From NCBI GenBank assembly GCA_049513455.1, contig JBEKWB010000005.1:32775-96774 (forward strand): a stretch of DNA of 64,000 nt, in the 5' to 3' direction. Below the pieces are notes generated by a model. It saw nothing but the letters and a program-made list of their open reading frames with translations. It made no database searches and had not been told where the DNA came from. Source of the DNA: Bog-473 sp049513455 (lineage in GTDB: Bacteria; Actinomycetota; Acidimicrobiia; Acidimicrobiales; RAAP-2). The stretch's first letter is position 1. Every line of letters begins with the position of its first letter. The position numbers and the translations under genes were made by a program. Shown piece after piece: positions 16,711-24,079 of this stretch.

Positions 16711-18092
16711 GCAGACGACCCAAGCAGGTACACCTGGCCGCCCACTTCCCCGGTGTCAACAACACGACCGTGTGGAGCGACCCCGAAGCCGGTAGCCACA
16801 TTGAATTCGGCTCCTTCGTCCATCTGGCCCAGACGGCGGAACGGGCCAAGTTCGACTTCTTCTTCCTCGCCGAAGGTCTACGGCTCCGAGAGCAGCGAGG
16901 AAAGATCCACGACCTCGACGTCGTGGGCCGGCCCGACACCTTCACCGTGCTGGCTGCTCTCGCCGCGGTCACCGACCGCATCGGGTTGGCCGGCACCATC
17001 AACTCGACGTTCAATGAGCCGTTCGAAGTAGCCCGCCAGTTTGCATCGCTCGATCATCTCTCCGCCGGTCGGGCGGCGTGGAACGTCGTCACCTCCTGGG
17101 ACGCGTTTACCGGCGAGAACTTTCGACGCGGCGGGTTTCTGCCCCAGAACGAGCGCTATGCCCGGGCGAGGGAGTTCCTCCAGACCGCCCGCGAGCTGTG
17201 GGACTCCTGGGATGAGGATGCGCTCGTCATCGATCCGGGATCAGGACGGTATCTGCGGGATCCGAGTCCCGGAACGTTCGCGCACCGGGGCCCGCAGTTC
17301 GACATCGCGGGGCAGTTCACCACCCCGCGCCCTCCCCAGGGTCATCCGGTCATATTCCAGGCCGGGGACTCCAACGAAGGGAGGGAGTTCGCTGCCGCGA
17401 CTGCCGATGCGATCTTCTCCCGCCACGGCACCCTGGACGACGGCCAGAGCTTCTACACCGACGTCAAGGGACGCCTTTCCCGCTACGGCCGATCCCCCGA
17501 CGAGCTGAAGATCCTTCCGGCGGCCACCTTCGTGCTGGGCGACACCGAGGCCGAAGCACAGGAAAAGGCGATGGCCGTCCGGCGTCAACAGGTCAGCGGG
17601 CCGACCGCCATCTTGTTCCTCGAGCATGTGTGGAACCGCGACTTGAGCGCGTACGACCCTGATGGTCCACTACCCGACATCGACCCCGATCCGGGAGAGA
17701 ACGTCATCGCCAAGGGGCGGGCCAGCGTGCGGATGTACACCGACCCACTCCAGACGGCGAAGGAGTGGCGGGAGCGGGCTGCGGCCGAGAACCTGTCGAT
17801 CCGTGAGTTGATGATCGAGATGACCGCACGGCAGTCGTTCATCGGAACGCCGGCTCAGGTCGCCGAACAGATCGACACCTCCGTGCAGAGCGACGCAGCC
17901 GATGGCTTCATACTCGTCCCCCACGTCACGCCGGGTGGTCTTGACGACTTCGCCGACCTGGTGGTCCCGATCCTCCAGGAAAGAGGCTCCTTCCGTCGCG
18001 AGTACGCCGGGTCGACGCTACGCGATCACCTGGAACTTCCCCCGGCCCGGCGGGCCGACGAAGTCGTGCTGCAGTCGGGCACCGAGGGATGA
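16707..18092 (+). CDS. NtaA/SnaA/DszA-family FMN-dependent monooxygenase
   Basis: 461 residues. Hallmarks are VHLAAHFPGVNNTTVWSDPEAGSHIEFGSFVHLAQTAERAKFDFFFLAEGL, the HDLDVVGRPDTFTVLAALAAVTDRIGL segment, and NEPFEVARQFASLDHLSAGRAAWNVVTSWD with the family turn NVVTS, then GENFRRGG and ARAREFLQTARELWDSW. Characterised members attack nitrilotriacetate, pristinamycin, dibenzothiophene sulfone, dimethyl sulfide and S-substituted cysteines. It starts behind GAGAGGG and overlaps the next LLM gene by four bases. This pairing of an NtaA-type and an MsnO8-type enzyme resembles the cmoJ/cmoO pair of Bacillus S-alkylcysteine salvage, which is CymR-controlled; the parallel is inference. Confidence 0.9.
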   Translation: MSRRPKQVHLAAHFPGVNNTTVWSDPEAGSHIEFGSFVHLAQTAERAKFDFFFLAEGLRLREQRGKIHDLDVVGRPDTFTVLAALAAVTDRIGLAGTINSTFNEPFEVARQFASLDHLSAGRAAWNVVTSWDAFTGENFRRGGFLPQNERYARAREFLQTARELWDSWDEDALVIDPGSGRYLRDPSPGTFAHRGPQFDIAGQFTTPRPPQGHPVIFQAGDSNEGREFAAATADAIFSRHGTLDDGQSFYTDVKGRLSRYGRSPDELKILPAATFVLGDTEAEAQEKAMAVRRQQVSGPTAILFLEHVWNRDLSAYDPDGPLPDIDPDPGENVIAKGRASVRMYTDPLQTAKEWRERAAAENLSIRELMIEMTARQSFIGTPAQVAEQIDTSVQSDAADGFILVPHVTPGGLDDFADLVVPILQERGSFRREYAGSTLRDHLELPPARRADEVVLQSGTEG

Positions 18093-19246
18093 GCCCTGTG
18101 CGGGTGCCTTTGGCCGTGCTCGACCTCGTACCGATCACCTCGGGGTCGGACGCGGGAGAGGCGCTCCGTAACACCGTCGACCTCGCGCAACGAACGGAGG
18201 ACTTCGGGTACCGGCGCTACTGGTTCGCCGAGCATCACTTGAACCCCGGGGTGGCCGGGACATCCCCGCCGGTGTTGATCGCCCTGGTCGCGGCGGCGAC
18301 GCAGCACATCCGACTTGGTTCGGGAGGAGTGCAAAGCGGTCACCGCACGGCCCTGTCGGTCGTCGAGGAGTTCGGGCTGATCGACGCCCTCTACCCCGGA
18401 CGCCTCGACCTCGGTGTCGGCCGCTCCGGTGACCGCAACTTCCTCCGCGACCGGCAAGCCCCCACCGCCACGAGTGGCGACGACCCCTCGGGCGCGATCC
18501 CCGGTCGCACCCGCCGCTTCACCGAAAACGGGCTGCTGATACCCGAGAAGGCGTCCATGGGCCACTTGCTGAAATCATCCCGACTCAAGCTCACCTCGGA
18601 GCTACTCCAGCAGCGCAATGCCGAGTCCGCGGACTACGGGGTTCTCGTCGGCGACATCATCGGGTTGCTGCGGGGAACGTACCGGTCGCCCGAGGGTCTC
18701 GATCCACATCCGGTGCCCGGACTGGGAGCGGACGTGGAGCTGTGGATCCTCGGGAGCAGCGCGGGCCAAAGTGCGACCGTGGCGGGCGCGCTCGGCCTGC
18801 GCTTCGCCGCCAACTATCACGTCAGCCCGGCGACGGTCCTCGAGGCGGTCGACGCGTATCGCAGCGCCTTCGTGCCGTCGGCCGACCTCGACCGGCCGTA
18901 CGTCGCCGTGTCGGCCGATGTCGTGGTGGGGCCGGACGACGCCTCGGCTCGGGAGCTCGCCGCCGGGTACGGCTTGTGGGTCCGGAGCATCCGCCGGGCC
19001 GAGGGCGCCATTGCCTTTCCGACGCCGCGAGAGTCGTCGCTCCACCAATGGAGCGACGAGGACCGGGCACTGGTCGCCGACCGCATCGACACCCAGTTCG
19101 TCGGCTCACCCGAGAGTGTGGCCGCGGGGCTGGAACGACTTCAGGAAGCCACCGGTGCCGACGAACTGGTGATCACCACGATCACCCACGACCACGCCGA
19201 CCGGGTGCATTCCTATGAACTTTTGGCAAAAGAGTGGGGCTCGTGA
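18089..19246 (+). CDS. LLM-class oxidoreductase, MsnO8/CmoO-like group
   Basis: 385 residues. It carries the group-1 luciferase-family signature: PLAVLDLVPITSGSDAGEALRNTVDLAQRTEDFGYRRYWFAEHHLNPGVAGTSPPVLIALVAAATQHIRLGSGGV, then ALSVVEEFGLIDALYPGRLDLGVGRSG, and a late WILGSSAGQSATVAGALGLRFAANYHV. The WFAEHH and LGVGRSG motifs are diagnostic. The start ATG overlaps the stop of the NtaA-like gene (ATGA), so the products are probably made together and may act in sequence or share a reductase. It is somewhat longer than typical members because of an insertion around residues 110-190. Confidence 0.87.
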   Translation: MSPVRVPLAVLDLVPITSGSDAGEALRNTVDLAQRTEDFGYRRYWFAEHHLNPGVAGTSPPVLIALVAAATQHIRLGSGGVQSGHRTALSVVEEFGLIDALYPGRLDLGVGRSGDRNFLRDRQAPTATSGDDPSGAIPGRTRRFTENGLLIPEKASMGHLLKSSRLKLTSELLQQRNAESADYGVLVGDIIGLLRGTYRSPEGLDPHPVPGLGADVELWILGSSAGQSATVAGALGLRFAANYHVSPATVLEAVDAYRSAFVPSADLDRPYVAVSADVVVGPDDASARELAAGYGLWVRSIRRAEGAIAFPTPRESSLHQWSDEDRALVADRIDTQFVGSPESVAAGLERLQEATGADELVITTITHDHADRVHSYELLAKEWGS

Positions 19247-19253
19247 TGTCGGC

Positions 19254-20372
19254 ATGATCAGCTTCCACTGGTTCCTGCCCACCTCAGGCGACAGTCGGGA
19301 CATCATCGGAGGGGGGCACGGCGCCAAACCTGGCGTCGTACCCAGTCGGCGGGATCCGACCGTTGCCTACCTGGGCCAGGTCGCCAGCGCCGCCGAACAA
19401 CTCGGATTTGTCGGCGTACTGACGCCCACCGGTGCGCTCTGCGAAGACGCCTGGCTGTCGACGGCGAGGCTCTGTGGAGTTACCGAGCGCTTGAAATTTC
19501 TGGTGGCGTTTCGCCCCGGATTCTATTCGCCCACCCTGGCGGCACAGATGGGAGCGACCTTTCAGCGTCAGTCCGGGGGCAGGCTCTTGGTCAATGTCGT
19601 GACCGGGGGCGAGGCGGCCGAGCAGCGTGCCTACGGAGATTTCCTGCAAAAAGATGCCCGTTACGCCCGCACCGACGAGTTCCTGACCATTGTCAACGAT
19701 CTGTGGTCGGGCAAACAGGTGGATTTCAAAGGAGAACACCTCGCGGTTGAAGGTGCGTCGCTGTCCCGGCCGCCCGACCCGGTTCCTCTCGTCTATTTCG
19801 GGGGATCGTCCCCGGCCGCGATAGCAGTGGCCGCCCGCCACGCCGATGTCTACCTGACCTGGGGAGAGAGCCCCGATCAGGTCGCCGAGAAAATGGGCGA
19901 CGTACGGGACCAGGCCCGAGCTCTCGGTCGCACCGTCCGGTTCGGCATCCGATTGCACGTCATCACACGAGACCGGTCCGAGCAGGCGTGGTCGGAGGCA
20001 ACTCGCCTCATCTCGAATATCGATCCGGATCGCATTGCCAGCGCACAGGCCGGGCTGGCCACGAGCGAGTCCGAGGGTCAGCGACGGATGCGATCCCTGC
20101 ATAACGGCTCGCTCAGCAATCTCGAGGTGGCCCCGAACCTCTGGGCGGGTATCGGACTTGTCCGGGGTGGGGCGGGCACCGCGCTCGTCGGGAGCCATGC
20201 GGAAGTAGCCGACCGGATCATCGAGTACCACGCTCTGGGCATCGACGAGTTCATCATGTCGGGATACCCCAACCTCGAAGAGGCCTATTGGTTTGGAGAA
20301 GGCGTGCTTCCACTGCTCGATCGCCGGGGACATTGGCGTCATCCGGCAAATGCGCCTGATTCCTTCGGGTAA
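19254..20372 (+). CDS. FMNH2-dependent alkanesulfonate monooxygenase, SsuD family
   Basis: 372 residues beginning MISFHWFLPTSGDSRDIIGGGHG, the canonical SsuD start; an in-frame ATG at 19215 would add 13 non-homologous residues inside the preceding gene and is rejected. Further landmarks: YLGQVASAAEQLGFVGVLTPTG, FLVAFRPGFYSPTLAAQMGATFQRQSGGRLLVNVVTGGEAAEQRAYGDF, RYARTDEFL, VYFGGSSPAAIAVAARHADVYLTWGE, and the C-terminal GTALVGSHAEVADRIIEYHALGIDEFIMSGYPNLEEAYWFGEGVLP. This is the closest match in the window to true SsuD, which turns C2-C10 alkanesulfonates into aldehyde and sulfite. It is third in the 16707-20372 operon. No ssuE-like reductase is adjacent. Confidence 0.9.
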   Translation: MISFHWFLPTSGDSRDIIGGGHGAKPGVVPSRRDPTVAYLGQVASAAEQLGFVGVLTPTGALCEDAWLSTARLCGVTERLKFLVAFRPGFYSPTLAAQMGATFQRQSGGRLLVNVVTGGEAAEQRAYGDFLQKDARYARTDEFLTIVNDLWSGKQVDFKGEHLAVEGASLSRPPDPVPLVYFGGSSPAAIAVAARHADVYLTWGESPDQVAEKMGDVRDQARALGRTVRFGIRLHVITRDRSEQAWSEATRLISNIDPDRIASAQAGLATSESEGQRRMRSLHNGSLSNLEVAPNLWAGIGLVRGGAGTALVGSHAEVADRIIEYHALGIDEFIMSGYPNLEEAYWFGEGVLPLLDRRGHWRHPANAPDSFG

Positions 20373-20423
20373 CCGCCCCGAACCTGCGCAACGTTCCCGC
20401 GGCAGCACGGGATTCCGCACAGC

Positions 20424-20900
20424 TCACCCACCGACCGCCAACGGCGTGCCGGCCAGCTTCGAAAGGACGTTCTCCCAGCCTGCGGCCACCTTGTCGGCCA
20501 CCTCGGGCAGCGCAGCGGCGAGCTCGTCGAGGCGCTCGTGGAGCAAGGTGAGTGCGGTGGCACCTCCCGTCACCGCGCGTAGCGTGACGGTCATCAGCGA
20601 GTCGTAGACCGGTCCACCGGGTCCGGCGAAACCCCAGTGCCATACGATCCGTCGGTCGGCGACGAGCTCGAGTATCTGGCAATCGAAGCCACCGACGTCG
20701 ACGCCCTCGTTGGCTTGCCGGATTCGATAGCGGCCGCCCACACGCTCATCGATCTCCACCCCCGTGACCTCGTAGCTCCCTGGGGCCATCCAACGCGCGA
20801 CCGGGTCGGGGTCGAGCCAGGCCCGGTAGACCAGCGGTGGCGGGGCGGGGATGGTGCGCTCGAGCCGGACTACCGATCTCGACAAGGGGGCGGGGGTCAT
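20424..20900 (-). CDS. SRPBCC (AHSA1-like) domain protein
   Basis: 158 residues with the START/Bet v1-like fold of the AHSA1 branch: RTIPAPPPLVYRAWLDPDPVARWMAPGSYEVTGVEIDERVGGRYRIRQ, then RIVWHWGF and a C-terminal helix (LPEVADKVAAGWENVLSKLA). These proteins bind hydrophobic ligands, and many are encoded directly after an ArsR-type repressor, as here: its start overlaps the stop of the ArsR gene by four bases. Function of the pair is unknown; stress or ligand response is possible. Confidence 0.82.
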   Translation of the reverse strand: MTPAPLSRSVVRLERTIPAPPPLVYRAWLDPDPVARWMAPGSYEVTGVEIDERVGGRYRIRQANEGVDVGGFDCQILELVADRRIVWHWGFAGPGGPVYDSLMTVTLRAVTGGATALTLLHERLDELAAALPEVADKVAAGWENVLSKLAGTPLAVGG

Positions 20901-21244
20901 CGGTCGTCGCCGGGAACGGTCGACCCGCCGGTGAACAGCGCCTCGAGGGCGTCGACACTGTTCTCCCAGTGACGCTCATAGAGGCGCAACCAGGCCGATG
21001 CCGGGGCCAACGGCGCGGCATCGAGGCGGCAGACGTGCCGACGTCCGACGACCGTCTGGTGGACGAGACCGACCCGTTCGAGCACCTTGATGTGCTTCGA
21101 CGTGGCCGCCAACGTCATCGTCAACGGCTCGGCCAGCTCTCCGACGGTCCAGTCGCGCCCGGCCAGCCTGACCAGCATGTCCCGTCGAGAACGGTTTGCC
21201 AACGCGTGGAAGACCCCGTCCATCTCCAACTGTCGTTCAACCAT
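20897..21244 (-). CDS. ArsR-family winged-helix repressor
   Basis: 115 residues from the ATG at 21244. The HTH_20/ArsR domain is clear: MDGVFHALANRSRRDMLVRLAGRDWTVGELAEPLTMTLAATSKHIKVLERVGLVHQTVVGRRHVCRLD. No metal-binding CxC motif is visible, so it is of the non-metal subtype that pairs with SRPBCC proteins. The TTG at 21280 is an alternative start but lies inside a palindrome and lacks homology. The ATG itself sits within a second palindrome. Autoregulation is very likely. Confidence 0.88.
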   Translation of the reverse strand: MVERQLEMDGVFHALANRSRRDMLVRLAGRDWTVGELAEPLTMTLAATSKHIKVLERVGLVHQTVVGRRHVCRLDAAPLAPASAWLRLYERHWENSVDALEALFTGGSTVPGDDR

Positions 21245-21252
21245 GTGGTTGA
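21237..21252. promoter_or_regulatory. ArsR-type operator 2 (over the start codon)
   Basis: TCAACCA-TG-TGGTTGA, an inverted repeat of 7 bp per arm centred on the start codon of the ArsR gene. Its centre is 40 bp (about four helical turns) from operator 1. Confidence 0.75.
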
Positions 21253-21275
21253 GGTTATCGTTCGGCCCCAGGTCT

Positions 21276-21293
21276 GTCAACCATATGGTTGAC
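21276..21293. promoter_or_regulatory. ArsR-type operator 1
   Basis: GTCAACCATATGGTTGAC, a perfect 18-base palindrome. Its arms contain the TCAACCA/TGGTTGA of operator 2. Together they form a tandem autoregulatory operator between the ArsR gene and the divergent glutamine amidotransferase gene. Confidence 0.8.
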
Positions 21294-21363
21294 CTTCACG
21301 ACCGTCAGAATGGAACCATGACGTTCCTGTTGGCTCGGGTTCCGGTCCCCCTGTGAGCGTGAC

Positions 21364-22056
21364 ATGACAGGACGGCGAGTGGCCTTCCTTCGGCATGGTC
21401 CCCTCGAGGTGCCGGGGGTTCTCGGTACTCGAGCGGCGGAACTGGGGTTCGAGATTCAGGAATTCAGAGCCGATTGTGTTGGTGATCCGCTACCCGCCCC
21501 CGACGAATTCGCCGGAATCGTGGTCCTGGGATCAATCGAATCGGCGAACGACGCCCAGCTGGAATGGGTTGCGCACGAAAGAGCCCTGGTCGCCACTGCG
21601 CTCGATCGCAACGTCCCGGTCCTGGGGGTCTGCTTTGGAGGACAGCTCCTGGCCCAGGCGCTCGGTGGTCGAGTCGTGACGTCGCCCGAGCCCGAGGTCG
21701 GCTGGCGGTCCATCCAAACCGATGATCCATCGTTGATCCCGGAAGGTCCATGGCTCCTGTGGCACGAAGAGGCCGTCGTACCGCCGCCCGGCGCGGTCAT
21801 CGTGGCTCGTACCGATGTGGCAGTCCAGGCCTACAGCAAAGGGCCACACGTCGGCGTGCAGTTCCACCCCGAAGTCACAGCCGGTGTCATCTCCTCGTGG
21901 ATAAACGATGCTCAGCAGCGAGGAGAGGTCACGTCAGGGCAACGGCGGGCGCTGTGGGACGACGTCGAGCGCCTGGCCGCCGTGTCGGCCAGAAACGCGG
22001 CGCGACTCTTCGACGGGTTTCTCCGGCAGGCCGGCCTTCTCGGAACCCCGTCCTGA
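21364..22056 (+). CDS. Class I glutamine amidotransferase domain protein
   Basis: 230 residues. The GATase1 triad is visible: C90 in VLGVCFGGQLLA, H168 and E170 in VGVQFHPEV. Supporting motifs are IVVLGSIESANDA (oxyanion strand) and WLLWHEEAVVPPPGAVIVARTDVAVQAYSKG. Stand-alone proteins of this size include gamma-glutamyl hydrolases acting on glutathione-like conjugates and GMP-synthase-like proteins. Placement between sulfur genes suggests removal of a gamma-glutamyl group from a thiol compound; this is inference. It diverges from the ArsR gene. Confidence 0.85.
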   Translation: MTGRRVAFLRHGPLEVPGVLGTRAAELGFEIQEFRADCVGDPLPAPDEFAGIVVLGSIESANDAQLEWVAHERALVATALDRNVPVLGVCFGGQLLAQALGGRVVTSPEPEVGWRSIQTDDPSLIPEGPWLLWHEEAVVPPPGAVIVARTDVAVQAYSKGPHVGVQFHPEVTAGVISSWINDAQQRGEVTSGQRRALWDDVERLAAVSARNAARLFDGFLRQAGLLGTPS

Positions 22057-22084
22057 CCGCGCAACGTAGCCGATTGTGCTCATA

Positions 22085-22110
22085 CTGCATAAATCCGACT
22101 TGATTAGTCG
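22085..22110. promoter_or_regulatory. Operator-like site: second copy of the 25-base motif
   Basis: CTGCATAAATCC then GACTTGATTAGTC at 22085-22109; 24 of 25 bases match 16496-16520. Here the inverted repeat is CGACT-TGATT-AGTCG at 22096-22110. TATTTATT directly follows as a possible -10. It lies upstream of the cysteine-dioxygenase-like gene, with a possible small leader ORF between. Confidence 0.7.
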
Positions 22111-22126
22111 TATTTATTGGAATACC

Positions 22127-22210
22127 ATGCGGGCAGTGCTCTTCCCGCTGAACATGAACGACACCTGGGGGGAACAGACCCGGATGACATTCGACGAGTG
22201 GTGTCGATGA
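22127..22210 (+). CDS. Possible 27-residue leader peptide before the cysteine-dioxygenase-like gene
   Basis: ATG at 22127 lies 16 bases after the shared operator motif and opens a 27-codon frame starting MRAVLFPLNMNDTWGE and ending in Trp-Cys-Arg just before the stop. There is no ribosome site, but a leaderless start is conceivable. Short cysteine-containing leaders are known upstream of sulfur genes in actinobacteria. No homology is known to me, and chance occurrence is possible. Confidence 0.25.
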   Translation: MRAVLFPLNMNDTWGEQTRMTFDEWCR

Positions 22211-22273
22211 CCCCGCCTTCTCGTCGCCGTGGCGACACCTCGTCCTCGCCTCCTGATATTGGAGATACGTGTC

Positions 22274-22891
22274 ATGCCTGCAACAACCTCTTCGCTACGA
22301 ACGCCAGCACGCGATAGCCCCACCGGGTCTCCGCATCAACGCCCGCTGGGTTCTTCGGCACTTGCTTCCAACCGGACTGCGCCGCCTTCAGGCGGTCCGG
22401 AGTCCGCTGCCCTTTCGTTCGACGCACTGAGCGCAATCGCCTCGGGATTGGCATGGGCCCAGGAACCGGTGCCCGGCGGTGCCGATGATCCAAACGCCCG
22501 CTCAGCCCGGCTCATCGCCACAGCGCTCTACGACGTGTGGCTCATCACCTGGCCCACCGGGTCGAGCATCGGACCGCACGATCACGGAGGTGCGCGCAGC
22601 GTGCTCCAGGTCGTCGAGGGCGAGTTGATCGAGACCTTCTCCGATCAACTCGAGGAGGGACCATCACGAACTCGCGTACTCCGAAAGGGCGACGCCACGC
22701 GGGGAGAACCACCCTTTTTGCACGAACTGGTGAACGGCTCGGGTGCCGAGACCACCAGCCTTCACGTGTACTCTCCCCCACTCTCGGACCTTACGATGTT
22801 CCCGAGGCTCAGCGGCGAACAGCAGGGGCGAACGATCGCCGTAGCCGAGCGGTCGCCTCGGGCCAGTAGCTCTGACCATGGGCTCACGTAG
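22274..22891 (+). CDS. Cysteine-dioxygenase-like cupin
   Basis: 205 residues. The cupin metal site is visible as H102 and H104 (WPTGSSIGPHDHGG) and H150 (PPFLHELVN), with the second cupin motif in SLHVYSPPL, matching the three-histidine iron site of thiol dioxygenases. Cysteine dioxygenase converts cysteine to its sulfinate with O2; relatives act on 3-mercaptopropionate and similar thiols. Start at ATG 22274 is tentative; upstream in-frame codons would extend a low-complexity N terminus. The first 45 residues look disordered. It would process thiols made by the LLM enzymes (inference). Confidence 0.78.
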   Translation: MPATTSSLRTPARDSPTGSPHQRPLGSSALASNRTAPPSGGPESAALSFDALSAIASGLAWAQEPVPGGADDPNARSARLIATALYDVWLITWPTGSSIGPHDHGGARSVLQVVEGELIETFSDQLEEGPSRTRVLRKGDATRGEPPFLHELVNGSGAETTSLHVYSPPLSDLTMFPRLSGEQQGRTIAVAERSPRASSSDHGLT

Positions 22892-22963
22892 GGTCGGGGC
22901 AGACGGGACGCAACGCGAGCAGCTGCGCCTGCGCTGAGGCCGCGCCGGTCGACCGGGAGGACA

Positions 22964-22969
22964 TAGCCT
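22964..22969 (+). promoter_or_regulatory. Leaderless-type -10 box TAGCCT
   Basis: TAGCCT ends exactly six bases before the ATG at 22976, placing transcription start at the A of the start codon. No Shine-Dalgarno sequence precedes this gene. Confidence 0.45.
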
Positions 22970-22975
22970 GCTCGG

Positions 22976-24043
22976 ATGACGGGCGATACGGCGTCCATCT
23001 CAACTGCCGAAGTGATGGGGCACAGAAAGGTCCGCTTCGGGACCGGCACGACAGTGAAGGACTTCGACGACTACCACCGCTGGTTGGAGGTGGGCGAGCG
23101 GGCCGGGTGCTTCGAGCTCCTCACCACTGGTGACTCCCAATCGCTCTGGGCCGATCCCTTTGTCAGCCTCGCGGTGGCCGCCGAGCGGACAGTGCGGCCG
23201 CGATTGGGGATAACCGTGTCCAATCCGATGACCCGGCATCCCGCCGTCGTGGCGAGCTCGTTGGTGGCGCTACAGCGCCTCTCGGGTGGACGGGTCTTCT
23301 ATGCGCTGAGCTCGGGTGACAGTGCCCTCCGGAATATCGGTGTGCGTCCGGCACGCGTGGCGGAACTGGAGGAGTTCGGCCTGGCGGTCAAGGCGCTGTG
23401 CGCGGGGAGGACGGCGATATGGAAGGGCAACGAGCTCGTGCTCCGCTGGGGCTCGTACCCGGTGCCACTGTGGATGGGCGCCGAGGGTCCTCGCACCCAA
23501 TACCTGGCCGGCCAGATCGCAGACGGTGTGGTGCTGTCCAACGCTCTGGACTCTGACGTGCTGGCCCTGACCCGGGCCAACCTGGCCGCGGGAGCGGAAT
23601 CGGTGGGCAGATCGATCGACGACATCGAGATCTGGTGCATGGCGGCCATGTGCCTCGCTGACTCCGAGGAGGAGGGCGTCGCCAGGCTCGAATCGCAACT
23701 GGCCGGCACGGCCAACCACGTCTACCGCTTCCACATGGATGGCAAAGGACTCCCCGACGAGTACCGCCAGGCCGTCACCACCCTCAAGCACCGCTACGAC
23801 TCCAGTGTGCACGCCACGCCGGAACGAGCCGCCGCCAATGCCACCCTGGTGCGGGAGCTGGGCCTGGTGGACTTCCTGGCCCGCCGGTCGGTGATCGCCG
23901 GGCCCCCGGAGCGATGCGTCGAACGGATCCGTGAGGTGGCGGCGGCCGGTGCCACCAACCTGATTGTGAGCCAGTTCGTGAACGACCCGCTCGAGTTCAT
24001 GGAGATCTTCGCCGAACGGATCGCGCCGGCGTTCGGCGGCTGA
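22976..24043 (+). CDS. LLM-class oxidoreductase (F420-dependent-reductase-like branch)
   Basis: 355 residues. The LLM features are KVRFGTGTTVKDFDDYHRWLEVGERAGCFELLTTGDSQSLWADPFVSLAVAAERT, RLGITVSNPMTRHPAVVASSLVALQRLSGGRVFYALSSGDSALRNIG, then YPVPLWMGAEGPRTQYLAGQIADGVVLSNAL and a C-terminal LIVSQFVNDPLEFMEIFAERIAPAF. The GITVSNPxTRHP segment is typical of the branch related to F420-dependent methylene-H4MPT reductase, so the cofactor may be F420 rather than FMN. It is the ninth LLM gene of the window and begins a unit with an amidohydrolase and nitroreductase. Confidence 0.85.
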   Translation: MTGDTASISTAEVMGHRKVRFGTGTTVKDFDDYHRWLEVGERAGCFELLTTGDSQSLWADPFVSLAVAAERTVRPRLGITVSNPMTRHPAVVASSLVALQRLSGGRVFYALSSGDSALRNIGVRPARVAELEEFGLAVKALCAGRTAIWKGNELVLRWGSYPVPLWMGAEGPRTQYLAGQIADGVVLSNALDSDVLALTRANLAAGAESVGRSIDDIEIWCMAAMCLADSEEEGVARLESQLAGTANHVYRFHMDGKGLPDEYRQAVTTLKHRYDSSVHATPERAAANATLVRELGLVDFLARRSVIAGPPERCVERIREVAAAGATNLIVSQFVNDPLEFMEIFAERIAPAFGG

Positions 24044-24079
24044 CTACCGTGGGCCCTCGATGTCGATGAAGGGAGCGCA

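Noticed and set aside
19284..20420. 378-codon minus-strand frame opposite the SsuD gene
   Set aside because: Shadow of a very well conserved SsuD coding sequence.
20424..22056. ArsR/SRPBCC/amidotransferase as an arsenic or metal resistance operon
   Set aside because: The ArsR protein lacks the CxC metal site and no arsenate reductase, pump or metal-binding gene is present.
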